Assembly (NCBI GenBank): GCA_033030425.1
Contig: JAUFSD010000010.1
Coordinates: 1,240,001 to 1,304,000, forward strand
Source of the DNA: Verpa conica
Taxonomy: Eukaryota > Ascomycota > Pezizomycetes > Pezizales > Morchellaceae
Reading direction: 5' to 3'
Length of the DNA stretch: 64,000 bases
A model generated the notes under the pieces. The model had not been told where the DNA came from. It saw only the letters and a list, made by a program, of their open reading frames with translations, and did not search any database. Shown here one piece after another: positions 22,158 to 34,085 of this stretch. Both the position numbers and the translations under genes were made by a program. How positions within the stretch are numbered: the stretch's first letter is position 1; every line of letters begins with the position of its first letter.

Positions 22158-23395
22158 CTACCTCCTCCCCGGTCTTTGCGGCCTCTTGAAACTCGCTTTC
22201 TGCTCAAATTTTGGATGAAACTCCTCGAGTAGCTGGGCCTCACCAATCTCAGTGGCGCTCGCGGCCTCGAGCTTCTTCTCAATCTTGAGTTCTGCGTCGT
22301 TGATGGCTGCAGTGACGACGCTAGAGCGGCAGGACGCGTAGAGCATTTTCTCCCGGATCTTGGAGGCTGTGGGACAGGTATATATGAACACTAATTTTGT
22401 TAGTAGGAGTCATAAAAGGGAATGGATGAGTGAAAAGACCGATGGGAGATTCTTGTTGTCCCTCGTAGGTGTGGTTGAAACGAAAGAAAGAGTAACGAGG
22501 AGCGTCGTCGGGGATTACTTTGGTGAAGTCACCGATTGCGGAAGAGCTGGCGTTGGCGAGTTCGATAGTTTCTTTCTCGGTATTGATTGCCTTGTGGGCT
22601 TTGTGTTAGATGGGTTGGGGTAGTTGGGGGCTGTGGAACGTACAAGTTGTACTAATGTGATGAAGCCTCCGGCTGTTAAGTTGCTTAATGCCTCGATGGC
22701 CTCCTGGCTAACAGGGAATTTGATCCCGCTACTAACATGGGATTTCCTTGCACTTGTACTAGTTGAGGCTTCGTACTCGGCTTCTCTCACGGCTTGCATT
22801 GTCATCTCCTCCTCTGTCAATGGTGCAGGCCTACTCACTCAATTAGCCTATTGCCTATTCTATAATGTAAGCTAAACACACTTTGCTTCATGGGCGTCAT
22901 GCTTCCTGAAGCCTTCTGCCGTCAATTCCTCTTTCATCGTAGCAAATATACTCTCACCAAACTTCTCGGTGCCCAGCTCCCTCAACAGTGTGTTCCTTGT
23001 ACTCGCGAACAACATCTTTTGACGGACATTGGCAGAGTCTGGTACGTATGCGATTGAGAGGAATGGTGCTGGGTCGGAGGCATCGCGCCGACGAAGAATT
23101 ATATATGCAGCTTCATTATCTTTAAGGAGGGAGTCGAGTTGTGAGAGGTCCTCTTCGAACGTGCCGTTTGAGTGGAGGGTTTCGCGGGGTACGAGGGTTT
23201 CCTTTTCGATGGAGACTATAAGGCCACGAGCAGATGAGGAGACGACGGATTGGAAGGCTGATAGGAGCTCGGCAGAGGCTAGAGGAGCTATAATTTAGCT
23301 ACTCTCTTTATTCTTTCTCTTCAAAAAAGATATAATAGATTCAGGGAGAGAGGGATTATAAAGAGGGGGCCCAAACCGGTGATTCCGGATTGCAT
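22158..23395 (-). CDS. TWF1: Twinfilin (two ADF-H domain actin-binding protein)
   Basis: Binds actin monomers and barbed ends to control filament turnover. Five exons (23395-23377, 23287-22882, 22830-22644, 22590-22440, 22390-22158) encode 331 aa, the normal fungal length. The first ADF-homology domain spans about residues 5-135 (AELLSAFQSVVSS, AYIILRRRD, KMLFASTRNTLL). A linker contains PAPLTEEEM. The second domain (about 170-300) has ALSNLTAGGFITLVQL, SFFRFNH, VFIYTCP and KIREKMLYASCR. The C-terminal tail FKRPQRPGRR is the basic actin/capping-protein-binding end. The fourth intron uses an unusual GTCTTT donor but has a perfect CTAAC branch site. Confidence 0.95.
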
Positions 23396-23688
23396 CTTTA
23401 GAAACAAAATTCCAAAAAAGAAAATAACAATAGTGATCTCTATAGAATAGACCCGAGCTTGGTGCAGACGAAAGCTGTCAGGGGAATGTCGACTTGTGTT
23501 TGTTGGGGCGGGGCTGCTAGTGTCTTGGCTCCGTTACCCCTCCACGCCCTCGTTATCACGTGATGTATGGGCGTGAATCCTTCCTCCCATCACATCACAT
23601 CACACTCCTTTATGCAATGCTAACTCCCCTCTCTGTGGTGCCGGTAGCAGTCAATACAAGCATTACCGGTACCGGTACAGACTACACT
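23396..23688. promoter_or_regulatory. Bidirectional promoter, twinfilin / Oca-like
   Basis: 293 bp separate the chosen divergent start codons. The stretch holds an E-box palindrome and several short CATCACAT repeats. Upstream in-frame ATGs at 23617 and near 23563 could extend the Oca-like protein into this region. Confidence 0.55.
23555..23564. promoter_or_regulatory. ATCACGTGAT E-box palindrome
   Basis: Perfect 10-bp palindrome around CACGTG. ATCACGTG matches the site bound by Cbf1-type basic helix-loop-helix proteins in fungi. It sits midway between two divergent genes, which is where a functional site would be expected. Binding itself is not shown. Confidence 0.5.
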
Positions 23689-24421
23689 ATGTCGAAATCC
23701 GGTCCTAGGACCACCACCACGATAACCAGCAATGGGCCCGATCTCTCAGACCTTGTAATTCCACCACTACGATTCTCGGTCGTGGAGAATAAACTGTACC
23801 GTGGCTCATACCCACGTCCTCTCAACTTCAAGTTCTTGGAGTCGTTAAATCTGAAGACAGTACTCTCTATTACGCCGGAACCGTTGGTAGGGGAGGCTGC
23901 AGAGTGGTGTAGGGTGAATGGAGTCGAGATGTTGCATATTAAGCCCGAGGTAGACGGGAAGAAGGGAGCACCGCTGAGGCATATTGAAGCTTGTAGGATC
24001 CTATCTGTATGACTCTCCTCTCGCTTCAATCTACATATACAGACATAGTTGACGCTTATCTGAGGCACAAAAGGTACTCATCGATTCTACATATTCCCCC
24101 CTCTATGTCCACTGTCTCAACGGCTCTGAAATCACCGGGCTTGCAATGACTGCTCTACGAAAAGTTCAATGCTGGGCAACTCCATCGATTATATCGGAGC
24201 GGATGAGATATTCTGAGACCCACCACTCGTTTGATCGCTTTCTGGAGGAGTTTTCGGGAGAAGTGATGATCCCTAGGGATTGTGTGGAGTGGTTGTGGGC
24301 GGGACTGAGGGATGATGATGGGCTGCCACCACTTGGGTGTGGGGTGACGATTAGTTTTGTGGATGAGTGGTTGGGGGAGAGGCACAGGGTGAAGATGGAA
24401 AATGTGGAAAATGCACGATGA
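23689..24421 (+). CDS. Oca/Siw14-family atypical phosphatase, likely catalytically dead
   Basis: Two exons (23689-24006, 24065-24421) give 224 aa. The fold markers of the Siw14/Oca dual-specificity family are present: FSVVENKLYRGSYPRPLNF, then LNLKTVLSITPEP, then the strand VLIDSTYSPLYVHC. The phosphate loop reads HCLNGSEITG, where active members have HCxxGxxRTG. The catalytic Cys is kept, but the invariant Arg is replaced by Ile. The intron acceptor TATCTGAG was chosen because it alone links both parts in frame and avoids a stop. Yeast Oca proteins form a complex around inositol pyrophosphate signalling, in which some members are thought to be non-catalytic. Confidence 0.8.
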
Positions 24422-26116
24422 TGCACGGATGTCACTGATGATGTCACGAGAAGGAATGGCACGAGAGAATTGCGCATTAACAAGTGGTTTTGGGAAAACG
24501 ACAGCGTGAGCTGGGGTAAATTGCCTCTATCCTGTAATATACGTTTCGTATGGTAAAGTAATGTATGTCCGCAAGACTACTATCTATAAATCACACTCAA
24601 AGCGCTGTTAGTAATTGCCCTATAAGACCCCACCAGGAGAGATAGAATGTACCAAACTTGTATCTTTTGGGTGTATTTAAGATACTGTTAGCGAAATATT
24701 GCGAGGCAATGGCCCTAGATCTGGGCGACCTATTAATGGTCCTAATCGAGTGGGATAATTAAACGAAAAGGACGATAAGGATTGGTGCCTGGAGAGAGAA
24801 AAAAAAGTGAAGAGATCTGTGGGGGACGCATTATATACCCGATGCCAAGGACTGATGCCAAGAATAAAGTTACCCCTTCGGTCGGTCGGGGAAAATGACG
24901 GGCCTGCGTTAGCTGAAGATGCACGAGATGTCACTCGTGAGGGAAATAGACATAGGAAGTCTACCTTACTATAGGGTATGGGGGCTGTGATGGTATGGTT
25001 ATCAGTCCCCATTTATGCTGTGCCTGAAATGAATATTATTTTGCAAGTAATTTGCTCCTATGGTGATCTCCGCGGCAATTACCTCTAAGTTCTTTGACTT
25101 GGGTTTCATCCAAAGCCCCAGAAACCCGTGACCAGGTACTCTCCAGCATACAACCCGTTTCTTGGCCTCAATGTCAAGTCAAAGGCTGAGACCTCACGAT
25201 GTCCGGGTAACGCTGAAGCCTGTGTCACACGTGAGCCCGCATGTAGCAAGGGAGAGCTCTCGCGTATTTTACTTGAGGGATCCCGAGCGGTGAAGCTGCT
25301 CCTAATACTGCGTCGATTCACATCCAGGGCTTACCACTCTCCTGTAGCACATGCGCAGTTGGGCATTGCGTGTCTGCTGTCAGCCAAAAATAGAGAAGCG
25401 GCTCGCCGCCTCAGCCACAATCACTGCCTGAATGGGTCAAGAATATTAGGACAGGGTGCAGGATGGGGCCCTACAAGATCGATGGATTCTGATTGATGTA
25501 GGAGTAGTACGAGTGGGCGAGCGAGAGATAGAATAGGTATGATAATGACATAGTACAGTGAAAGGTGGAGATACACCTCCTCACTAAGCGTACAATACGA
25601 GCAAGAAAGGCAAAACAGGTCAGAGCTGAAAGAGAAGCTCACCGTGGCGCGCCTACGAGATTATCAGACGCTCCCGTCAAACCGCATCCAGGAATAAGCA
25701 GCATCTTAGAGACTTCCGCTTCCATTTCCATAACCACAACCACAACCACAACCACAACCACCAACCTCCCCCCTATCGGGCTTGTCTTGACCTTGGCCAT
25801 TCACCAACTTTACCAATATTCGTAACTGAACATCCCAAGAAACCTCCCATCATTTATCATTCTCTGCCGCCGTCACAGCGTCCCTCCCTAGTCTGGCTTG
25901 CGATGAGATTCACCCTCAGCCCTAAGTCAACCTCATCACTAAATTAGTACACCCTAAAAGAGCCTCCAGCTTCCTGCGCCTCCGACACACCAAACATCTC
26001 CCTTTCGTTCCCTTTCCCTTCAGCGATCCGCAATTCACAATCTGCTTTAACAGCTCCCCCCTCCCCCACTTTGCATCCCCTTCTCGCACGGATCATCCGG
26101 GGTAACACGCCATTAG
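24422..26116. other. Intergenic, DRS2 upstream region
   Basis: 1.7 kb without a recognisable gene; a 122-codon frame at 25128-25496 has no motif. Holds an AACCAC hexamer repeat and the pyrimidine-rich leader of the flippase gene. Confidence 0.55.
25732..25761. repeat. AACCAC hexamer microsatellite (5 copies)
   Basis: Five perfect tandem AACCAC units about 360 bp upstream of the flippase start. It is a simple repeat that could vary in length between strains. Confidence 0.92.
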
Positions 26117-29100
26117 ATGGCGGGCAGCTCGAATAATCAAGACCTGCTTCTTGATCTAGATGATCAGGGCCGCAACTACGGTAATCCAGGGCAACCTGCG
26201 ATCGTCCCGGAAGCCGACTACCCTCCACGACCTTCAGTCTCGTACGACGATTTTGTAGGTGGCCAGCCAGGGCCCTCGGGATACCCACAACATGATGTTC
26301 CTAGTCCGTTGAGTGCTGCTACGAGGACATATAGCCAAAGTAGTGCGTTAGGGAATTTTCAGCCTTATTATGATGCTGATGATGATATTTCCCATGGTGG
26401 GGACCCCCCGGCTAGTGGGTATCAATATGCGAGTGCGACCGACGACCACAGTGATATTGGAGGTGCATCGAAACGACAGAGCGCGTATGGGGTTGGAGGA
26501 GTAGTTGGGAGAGTCAAGAGCGTCCTGGGGATGAATCCGGAGTATAGTGAGATGGATCTACCATTGACGGAGGCAAGGCCGATTGGTGCAACGACAGCAC
26601 CAACTGGAGCTCCGAGTGGAGGGGCAAGACAGAGACGGAATAGTGGGAGTAAGTTTAAGTTTGGGTTTGGGGGGAAGAAGGTAGATCCGTCAACGCTGGG
26701 GCCGAGAGTTATACATCTCAATAATCCACCTGCAAATGCTGTCAACAAATATGTTGACAACCACGTCTCGACTGCAAAGTATAATATTGCTACGTTCATC
26801 CCAAAGTTTCTTTACGAGCAGTTTAGCAAATATGCAAACTTGTTCTTCTTGTTCACCGCGGGACTGCAGCAGATTCCGAATATTTCTCCCACGAATAAAT
26901 ATACGACTATTGGCCCGCTTATTGTTGTGCTCTTAGTATCGGCGGTAAAGGAGCTTATTGAGGATTGGAAACGTAAAACACAGGATACAGAACTAAATCG
27001 TTCGAAAGCTAGAGTCTTGATGGGATCAGCGTTTGAAACTCAACGTTGGATTAACGTCCGTGTGGGAGATATTGTCCGTGTGGAGTCTGAAGAACCATTC
27101 CCGGCAGATTTAGTGCTCATGGCTTCCTCAGAACCTGAAGGATTATGTTACATTGAAACCGCAAACCTCGACGGCGAAACAAACTTGAAAATAAAACAGG
27201 CAATCCCGGAAACCGCAGGTCTCGTGTCTCCGGGTGATCTGAGTAGATTGGCAGGAAGAATTAGATCTGAACAACCAAATTCTAGCTTGTACACCTACGA
27301 GGCAACACTCACCATTGATGCTGGAGGAGGCGAAAAGGAACTTCCACTCAGCCCGGAACAATTACTGCTTAGAGGTGCTACGTTGAGAAATACGCCATGG
27401 GTTCATGGAGTTGTTGTGTTTACTGGACATGAAACGAAACTTATGAGGAATGCGACTGCTACGCCAATTAAGAGGACTGCCGTGGAGAGGACTTTGAACG
27501 TTCAAATCATTATGCTTGTTTCCATTCTGCTAATTCTATCTTTGGTTTCTTCGACTGGTGATGTTATCAAGCAGGTAAGTTTGGAATTTTTTACTACCCT
27601 TTCTGTTTGAGTGTGGGACTAAGTGGTCTCTGGTAGTCTACTGCGAGCTCAACAATGTCATATCTATATCTGGAAAGCAATAACAGAGTGAAACAATTCT
27701 TTGCCGATATCCTTACGTACTGGGTTCTGTATTCCAATTTGGTCCCTATTAGGTAAATCCCTAATATGATATTCTTGAGACCCAACTGATCTTGTTACAG
27801 TTTATTCGTCACCGTTGAAGTCGTCAAATATTATCACGCCTTCCTAATCAACTCTGATCTTGACATCTATTATGCTGAAACCGACACCCCCGCCGTATGC
27901 CGCACTTCAAGTTTAGTAGAAGAGCTTGGTCAAATCGAGTACATCTTCTCCGACAAAACTGGCACTCTTACTTGCAATATGATGGAATTCAGACAATGCT
28001 CAATCGGTGGTATCTGCTATGCTGATGAAGTTCCTGAAGATCGTCGCGCTACAGTTCAAGACGGTGTTGAAGTCGGAATTCATGATTTTACTAGACTCGC
28101 CGAAAATTTGAAAAACCATCCTACTCGTGAAGTCATGCATCACTTTCTTACACTTCTCGCAACTTGCCACACTGTTATTCCGGAGAGGAAGGAGGATAAT
28201 CCCGATGAGATCAAGTATCAGGCTGCGTCCCCCGATGAAGGTGCGTTGGTTGATGGTGCTGTCCAACTTGGATATCGGTTTATTGCACGAAAGCCTCGTT
28301 CTGTTGCGATTATGGTTGGAGGACAGGAATACGAATATGAAATGCTCAACATTTGCGAGTTCAACTCTACCCGGAAACGCATGTCAACGATCCTCCGTTG
28401 TCCGGATGGCAAAGTTCGAATTTACTGTAAAGGTGCTGATACAGTCATCATGGAACGGCTACATAAGGATAATCCAATGATCGAGACTACACTTCAACAT
28501 CTCGAGGACTATGCTACTGAGGGTCTCAGAACACTATGTTTGGCGATGAGGGAGATTCCCGATGAGGAGTACAAGCAATGGAGTGCAATCTATAATGCGG
28601 CTTCTACAACTATCAATAATCGAGGCGAGGAGCTTGATAAAGCTGCAGAGCTTATTGAGAAAGACTTGTATTTACTTGGTGCTACGGCTATTGAGGATAG
28701 GTTACAGGATGGGGTACCGGATACTATTCATACGCTTCAAACTGCTGGAATTAAAATCTGGTATGGGTTTCCTCGAACACTTTTTGCTAATAGCGAGGAA
28801 TAGCGCTGATTGATTTTAATCTAGGGTCTTGACTGGTGATCGACAGGAAACTGCTATTAACATTGGAATGAGTTGTAAGCTGATTAGTGAGGATATGACG
28901 TTAATTATCGTCAATGAGGAAAACATGCAGGACACGCGGGACTCCTTAACAAAGAAGCTCAATGCTGTCAAGTCGCAAAAGGACGCTGGTGGTGAGCCTG
29001 AGGCGTTAGCATTAGTTATCGATGGTCGCTCCCTCACTTTTGCGCTTGAACGAGATCTTGAGAAGGTTTTTCTCGATTTGGCGGTTATGTGTAATGCTGT

Positions 29101-30500
29101 TATATGTTGGTAAGTATTAGCCTCTTCATCTACTTCCTTTAGGCTAATATTGATTTTTGATCTAGTCGTGTCTCTCCCCTCCAAAAGGCTCTCGTGGTCA
29201 AACTCGTGAAACGTCATCTAAAGGCTATCCTCCTTGCAATCGGAGACGGTGCAAACGATGTCTCCATGATCCAAGCTGCGCATGTTGGTGTTGGTATCAG
29301 TGGTGTTGAAGGTCTCCAAGCAGCTCGAAGTGCAGATATTGCAATTGGCCAATTTAGGTTCCTTAGAAAGCTGTTGCTTGTTCACGGAGCATGGAGTTAC
29401 CAGAGAATTAGTAAAGTTATTTTGTATTCTTTTTACAAGAACATTACGCTTTACATGACGCAGTTCTGGGTAAGTTAAATAGGAAAAGAGATGGTTATGG
29501 GGAGACAATAGCTAACAGAATGGGGTAGTTTTCGTTCCAAAATGCGTTCTCGGGACAGGTTATCTACGAATCATGGACATTGTCGTTCTATAATGTGTTT
29601 TTTACATTATTGCCGCCATTAGTAATGGGGATTTTTGATCAGTTTATCAGTGCGAGGCTGTTAGATCGATATCCACAGTTGTATCAACTTGGACAGAAAG
29701 GGCAGTTTGTAAGTTCTATCTGCTGTTATACGAAGTGAGATACGTGTGCTGACTGAGTGTGTGTAGTTTAAAACAAGTAGCTTCTGGGCTTGGTTGGTTA
29801 ATGGGTTCTATCATTCGCTTGTCCTTTACATCTTCTCTCAGCTGATCTTCCTCTATGATCTTCCCCAAGGGGATGGTATGGTTGCTGGTCATTGGCTCTG
29901 GGGTACTGCATTATATACTGCAGTTCTTGCGACGGTACTTGGAAAGGCTGCACTGGTCACGAATTTGTGGACAAAGTATACCGTTATGGCGATCCCTGGA
30001 TCTATGCTCATTTGGATGGGGTTCATGCCTGCATATGCGACGGTCGCTCCCATGCTTGGTTTCTCAACTGAGTACTATGGTATTTTACCAAGGCTTATCA
30101 CCTCACCAGTTTTCTGGGCTATGGCTGTTATCCTCCCAGCTCTGTGCTTGACCAGAGATTTCGCCTGGAAATAGTAAGTTTCTACCCGGAAATTCTAGAT
30201 GGATAATATACTAAAGTAGATGAAAATAGCGCAAAACGAATGTATTACCCACAAACGTACCATCATATCCAAGAGATTCAGAAATACAATATTCAAGATT
30301 ACAGACCACGCATGGAGCAGTTCCAAAAAGCAATCCGCAAAGTACGGCAAGTACAGCGGATGCGCAAGCAACGTGGATATGCATTCTCGCAAGCAGATGA
30401 AGGCCAATCACGACTGATCCAGGCATATGATACCACGAAGGAAAGAGGGAAATACGGAGAAATGAAGAGCGTGAGACCAGAGGATCGACCTCTTCGCTAG
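26117..30500 (+). CDS. DRS2: P4-type ATPase, Drs2-type phospholipid flippase
   Basis: Moves phosphatidylserine and phosphatidylethanolamine to the cytosolic leaflet of trans-Golgi and endosomal membranes, with a Cdc50-type partner. Eight exons (26117-27574, 27637-27752, 27801-28760, 28825-29109, 29166-29469, 29529-29708, 29767-30173, 30230-30500) give 1326 aa, close to yeast Drs2. An acidic, Gly/Pro-rich N-tail precedes the first membrane pair ([20 protein letters not shown]). The actuator loop shows NLDGETNLK, the phosphorylation site is [11 protein letters not shown], the nucleotide domain has YCKGAD, and the hinge [27 protein letters not shown] and later membrane helices follow. The C-tail is basic and Gln-rich. 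All catalytic motifs are intact. Confidence 0.96.
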
Positions 30501-33500
30501 AGATGATGAAACGTAATGTTTTGTTTTAAAATGAGAGGGAAATGTGGTGCAGTTGAACAATGAGGGATAGTTTTAGCTGTAAGGTAGCTTAAAGAGATCT
30601 AAAGCTGTCCTTTGTACTTAGTCTTTTTTTTATTTATAGTACTGTATTTTTTCTTGTGGTCTGGTTACTTCTTTTTTTCATTTTTTCGTCTTATACTCCT
30701 ACTTCTTCTCTGTAGTGTTTCTTATTTATTCTCCATTGAGGTTCTTTTCTTTAGCGCAGTGCAATTCGCGCAACGTTTATGATTGTGTTTAGCGGAAACC
30801 TAAAAGGACTTTTCTTCTTTCTTTCCTTTCTTTCGTCGACTGTCAGGTACAGACAGTAGCTAGTGCTACTGAGGGGCCTGCGAGCCGGGTTGTTCTAGGT
30901 TCCCTTAGAAGGATAAAAAGGTTACTTAATGTGCTCTTAAGGATGGCTGTCAGCTCAACTTCACCTCAATTACTAGTGGGAATAATGCTCTCCCTTTGTG
31001 ATTAGACATATATAAAAAAAACGGTCCGATCCGCGGGAAGTCGCGGATCTATAACAAGCCATCTGGGCTCGGTTCGATACCAGCGGCTCGATGATGGCGT
31101 TCAGGGGTGAAAGGGAAGGAAGGTGCGGGGGACGTAAGCGCGTATGAAGCCTGCCTCTTGGAGAAGTTGGTACTTGTGAATATTCAGCAGGTGGGGTTTA
31201 GCTACTCTTGGAGGGCTCATGCTACTGCTATAATATTTGAGTGACTTTATCACTTGGTTTGGGGTTGTCGTTGGGTACCAGTGACTTGGGCATGTGTAAT
31301 AGGCAGACATCCCAATCCATACATACCGTACATACCCTGACTGACAATAGGCGGCGCCCTTATTATGACGCTTATCACGAATTCAAGGGTCCTTCCGTGC
31401 CCCGCCAAAACATAGTGTCACCCACCAGGCACCCAGCGGCTCTGGTATACATTTCACCCACTACTGTAGAATTTTGTGAATTATAGAATACATATATTTA
31501 CCTCTTTCTAGGCCCCAATATCTTGGTGATGTACAGTTCGTGATGCCTATACGCTTTGCCACGATATTTTCTCCCCCTTGTTGATCGCTCTCTGAGTGAA
31601 AAATTTTCTTTGCCACTAAGTTATTCTAAATGGTTCCTCGCCGACTGCCTTCCACCTGCTCTGATAGCTTGATAGTTATTGACTAGTTTTGTTTGGTAAA
31701 AAAAGATTCTATTCCGACTGAGCCGTAAGTTTGCAGTTGTGAAAGAATTAAAAAGCCCCGATTGCCGGAGATGGCCCAGTATTATCGGGGTTATGCTGAG
31801 TGCATGTAATAATCTTTTCTGGACCTCATGTCAGCCCTTCCTAGAGGATCTGCACAAGGATGGGTACACTTCAAAGATGCTCGGTGTTATTCGCTGCTGA
31901 AGTTAAACTAAACCGGGATAAGTTGGTAAACTAATTAACTAACTGCTAATGTACCTGCAGCTCTCTTTATTTTACTGTTTCTCAAAATCCTTGGCTTGTT
32001 CGGGAAATTGGGAGATGTGCTCTGTGATGGTCGGGAAAGGAAAGGAAGGGAGTGGTATGTAATCTTGTTTGCACTTTTTCTGTTTGTTTTCCCCTCCTCG
32101 CGTCATTCATCCCATGATTTCGTTAAGCGGGTGTTTCGGATGAGACTTGCCACGCCGTATCTCTGAGATTCTGTTTCGGCCTGGATACTGGCCTTCATGT
32201 ATCTCTGGCTGGTTGTTGTAGCTTCCAAACAATAGACCTTGAAACATGGAAATTACTCCATGGCTCTCCACCAAACATATTTCTTTTTCGTTTATCGTTT
32301 ATCAAGAACTGATTCTTGATAGGGCTGAGGTATTGGTCGGTTAGTTAAACAGGGAATCGCCATCAAACAGTTACATTAAGTACATCTAAGCATGTCAATG
32401 TCCGAGTGATCGGAATCTATAAACCTATCATATCTGATCTCCCGCCCATGAAAAAAAAAAAAAAAAGAACGTGCGATAAACTTCTTCCGCATTAAGAAAA
32501 GAAAGTCCTTAAGAAGCGGGGGAGGATGCCTCGGAAGAAGAGAATTTTTATTTTATTTTTAATATGAAGAAATAAAACACGCCCCACATTCTCTGTCCGG
32601 CTGGTGCTGCGTGGCGGACATCTGAAGAGTTCTATGCGCACAAGTACCTATAATGAATAACGTGTATGTCAGTCTGTCTCTCGACGTCAGTCTGCGCAGT
32701 GGCTGTACAAAGGAGCACAGACAGTAGGAACCAGAGCTTTGGGATGAGGTCGACTCGTGAAGAGGAGGTGAGCGGTAAGTGGATGGCCCTCCAAGCTGTG
32801 ACGCCCCTACTGTCGGTGTCGCAGGAATAGGAGTGGTTGTAAGAGTAGCAAAACGACCCCTTGCTATGTATGTACTGCCCAATATCAGCCGCGACAGGCC
32901 CGCTCACTTCAATCAGTGGCAATCACCCCTCCCACCATCGTCAGCTTGCTTGCTTGATCTCGTCACTCTGTGTTTCTCTTATGCTTTCTTTTTCCTTTTC
33001 CCTTTCCCTCTTCACTCTTGCTTGTGTTGTGCATTCGGTTTATTGTATTAGATCAGACCACTCCGGCGCACTCTTTTGGCCAAATAAACCCCAGATATTG
33101 CAGTGACGGGGCCTATATATTTATCTATCTATCGGAAGGCATAGGGCACTGTAGTACCTTGCCAAACAGCGAGAGAACTCTACCAGGCAGAGATTATTGA
33201 CCACCCCACACACGCCTTCTTCGCAGCATCTCAGACAACCAAGACCGGCCATTAACCTCCCCACTCTCCCCTCTCCCCTTTTTATTTTAATAGTCCAGGC
33301 TTCTTCTTTTCTTTTTCTCTTTTTCTTTCGCCGGCGACTGGATTGTTAATCACTTCTACCGTTTCCTAAAGCTCCCTCATTCCCCCCCTCCCAAAGGTAC
33401 AGTACAGATCTCGGTCCAGCTATCCAAAACTCCCACCGCGCTTCAGGTTGTTCCAGCAGGTACACCCGCAGACCCCGCCAGCCAGTAAACGCTGCTTGTC

Positions 33501-34085
33501 GGTCTGCTGCCCTACCGCCCCTACCTCCCTTGGTCTGGTGCCTTTGTGCTGCCGCTGCCAGTTGCGCCGCCCTTTTCTCTTCTTCTGACCTTTGTTCTGC
33601 TCTTCCTTCGTCTATTCCCCTCTTCTGCCGCCCGCCATCGAAACTTGCTTGGATCCTGCTGCATCGTTTACTACTTGCCCAACACTACCCACCCACCCAC
33701 CCACAACCGCCTCCCTTAAGTACCCCCTCCATCTGCACTCGTCCCCTCATCGAGTTCATCTGTCTCTTGAGTTCATCGTGTCGCTTTTTTCACTTTCGCG
33801 ACTGCTGAGTTCTTATCGCCGTCCCCACGCGAAATTACCACCCACTATTTTTAACTTACACCTAACCACCGAAGCACCCTTCGCTGTTCACCCACTCCAC
33901 CCATTACAGATTTGCCGAAAAAACAAAAACAAGAAAACAACATTGTCGGGATTCACACTCTTACACACTCGAGAGCCCAGTTTCAAATACAACAGGGTAA
34001 AAACGCGAAAGGAAGAAGCAAAGAAGGATCATTAGCAGGAATCAGCTAGGATTGGATATCTTGAGTTTATCAGCGGCCAGAGAAT
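30501..34085. other. 3.6 kb gap ending in long leader of the F-box/WD40 gene
   Basis: No gene recognised. Contains a short perfect hairpin at 31028-31049, a run of 16 A at 32451-32466, and, from about 33200 to 34080, C/T-rich DNA followed by A-rich DNA, typical of a long fungal promoter and 5' UTR. Frames in the C/T-rich part are low complexity. Confidence 0.55.
31028..31049. repeat. 8-bp stem hairpin
   Basis: GATCCGCG and CGCGGATC form a perfect 8-bp stem with a 6-nt loop. It is GC-rich in an AT-rich setting. It has no tRNA-like context and its function is unknown. Confidence 0.75.

Noticed and set aside
25128..25496. 122-codon plus-strand frame upstream of the flippase
   Set aside because: No recognisable domain or repeat, and the antisense strand is equally open over part of it.
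31020..31095. Possible tRNA (GGTTCGATACC box)
   Set aside because: The flanking bases do not form a 5-bp T-stem, nor matching acceptor and anticodon arms.
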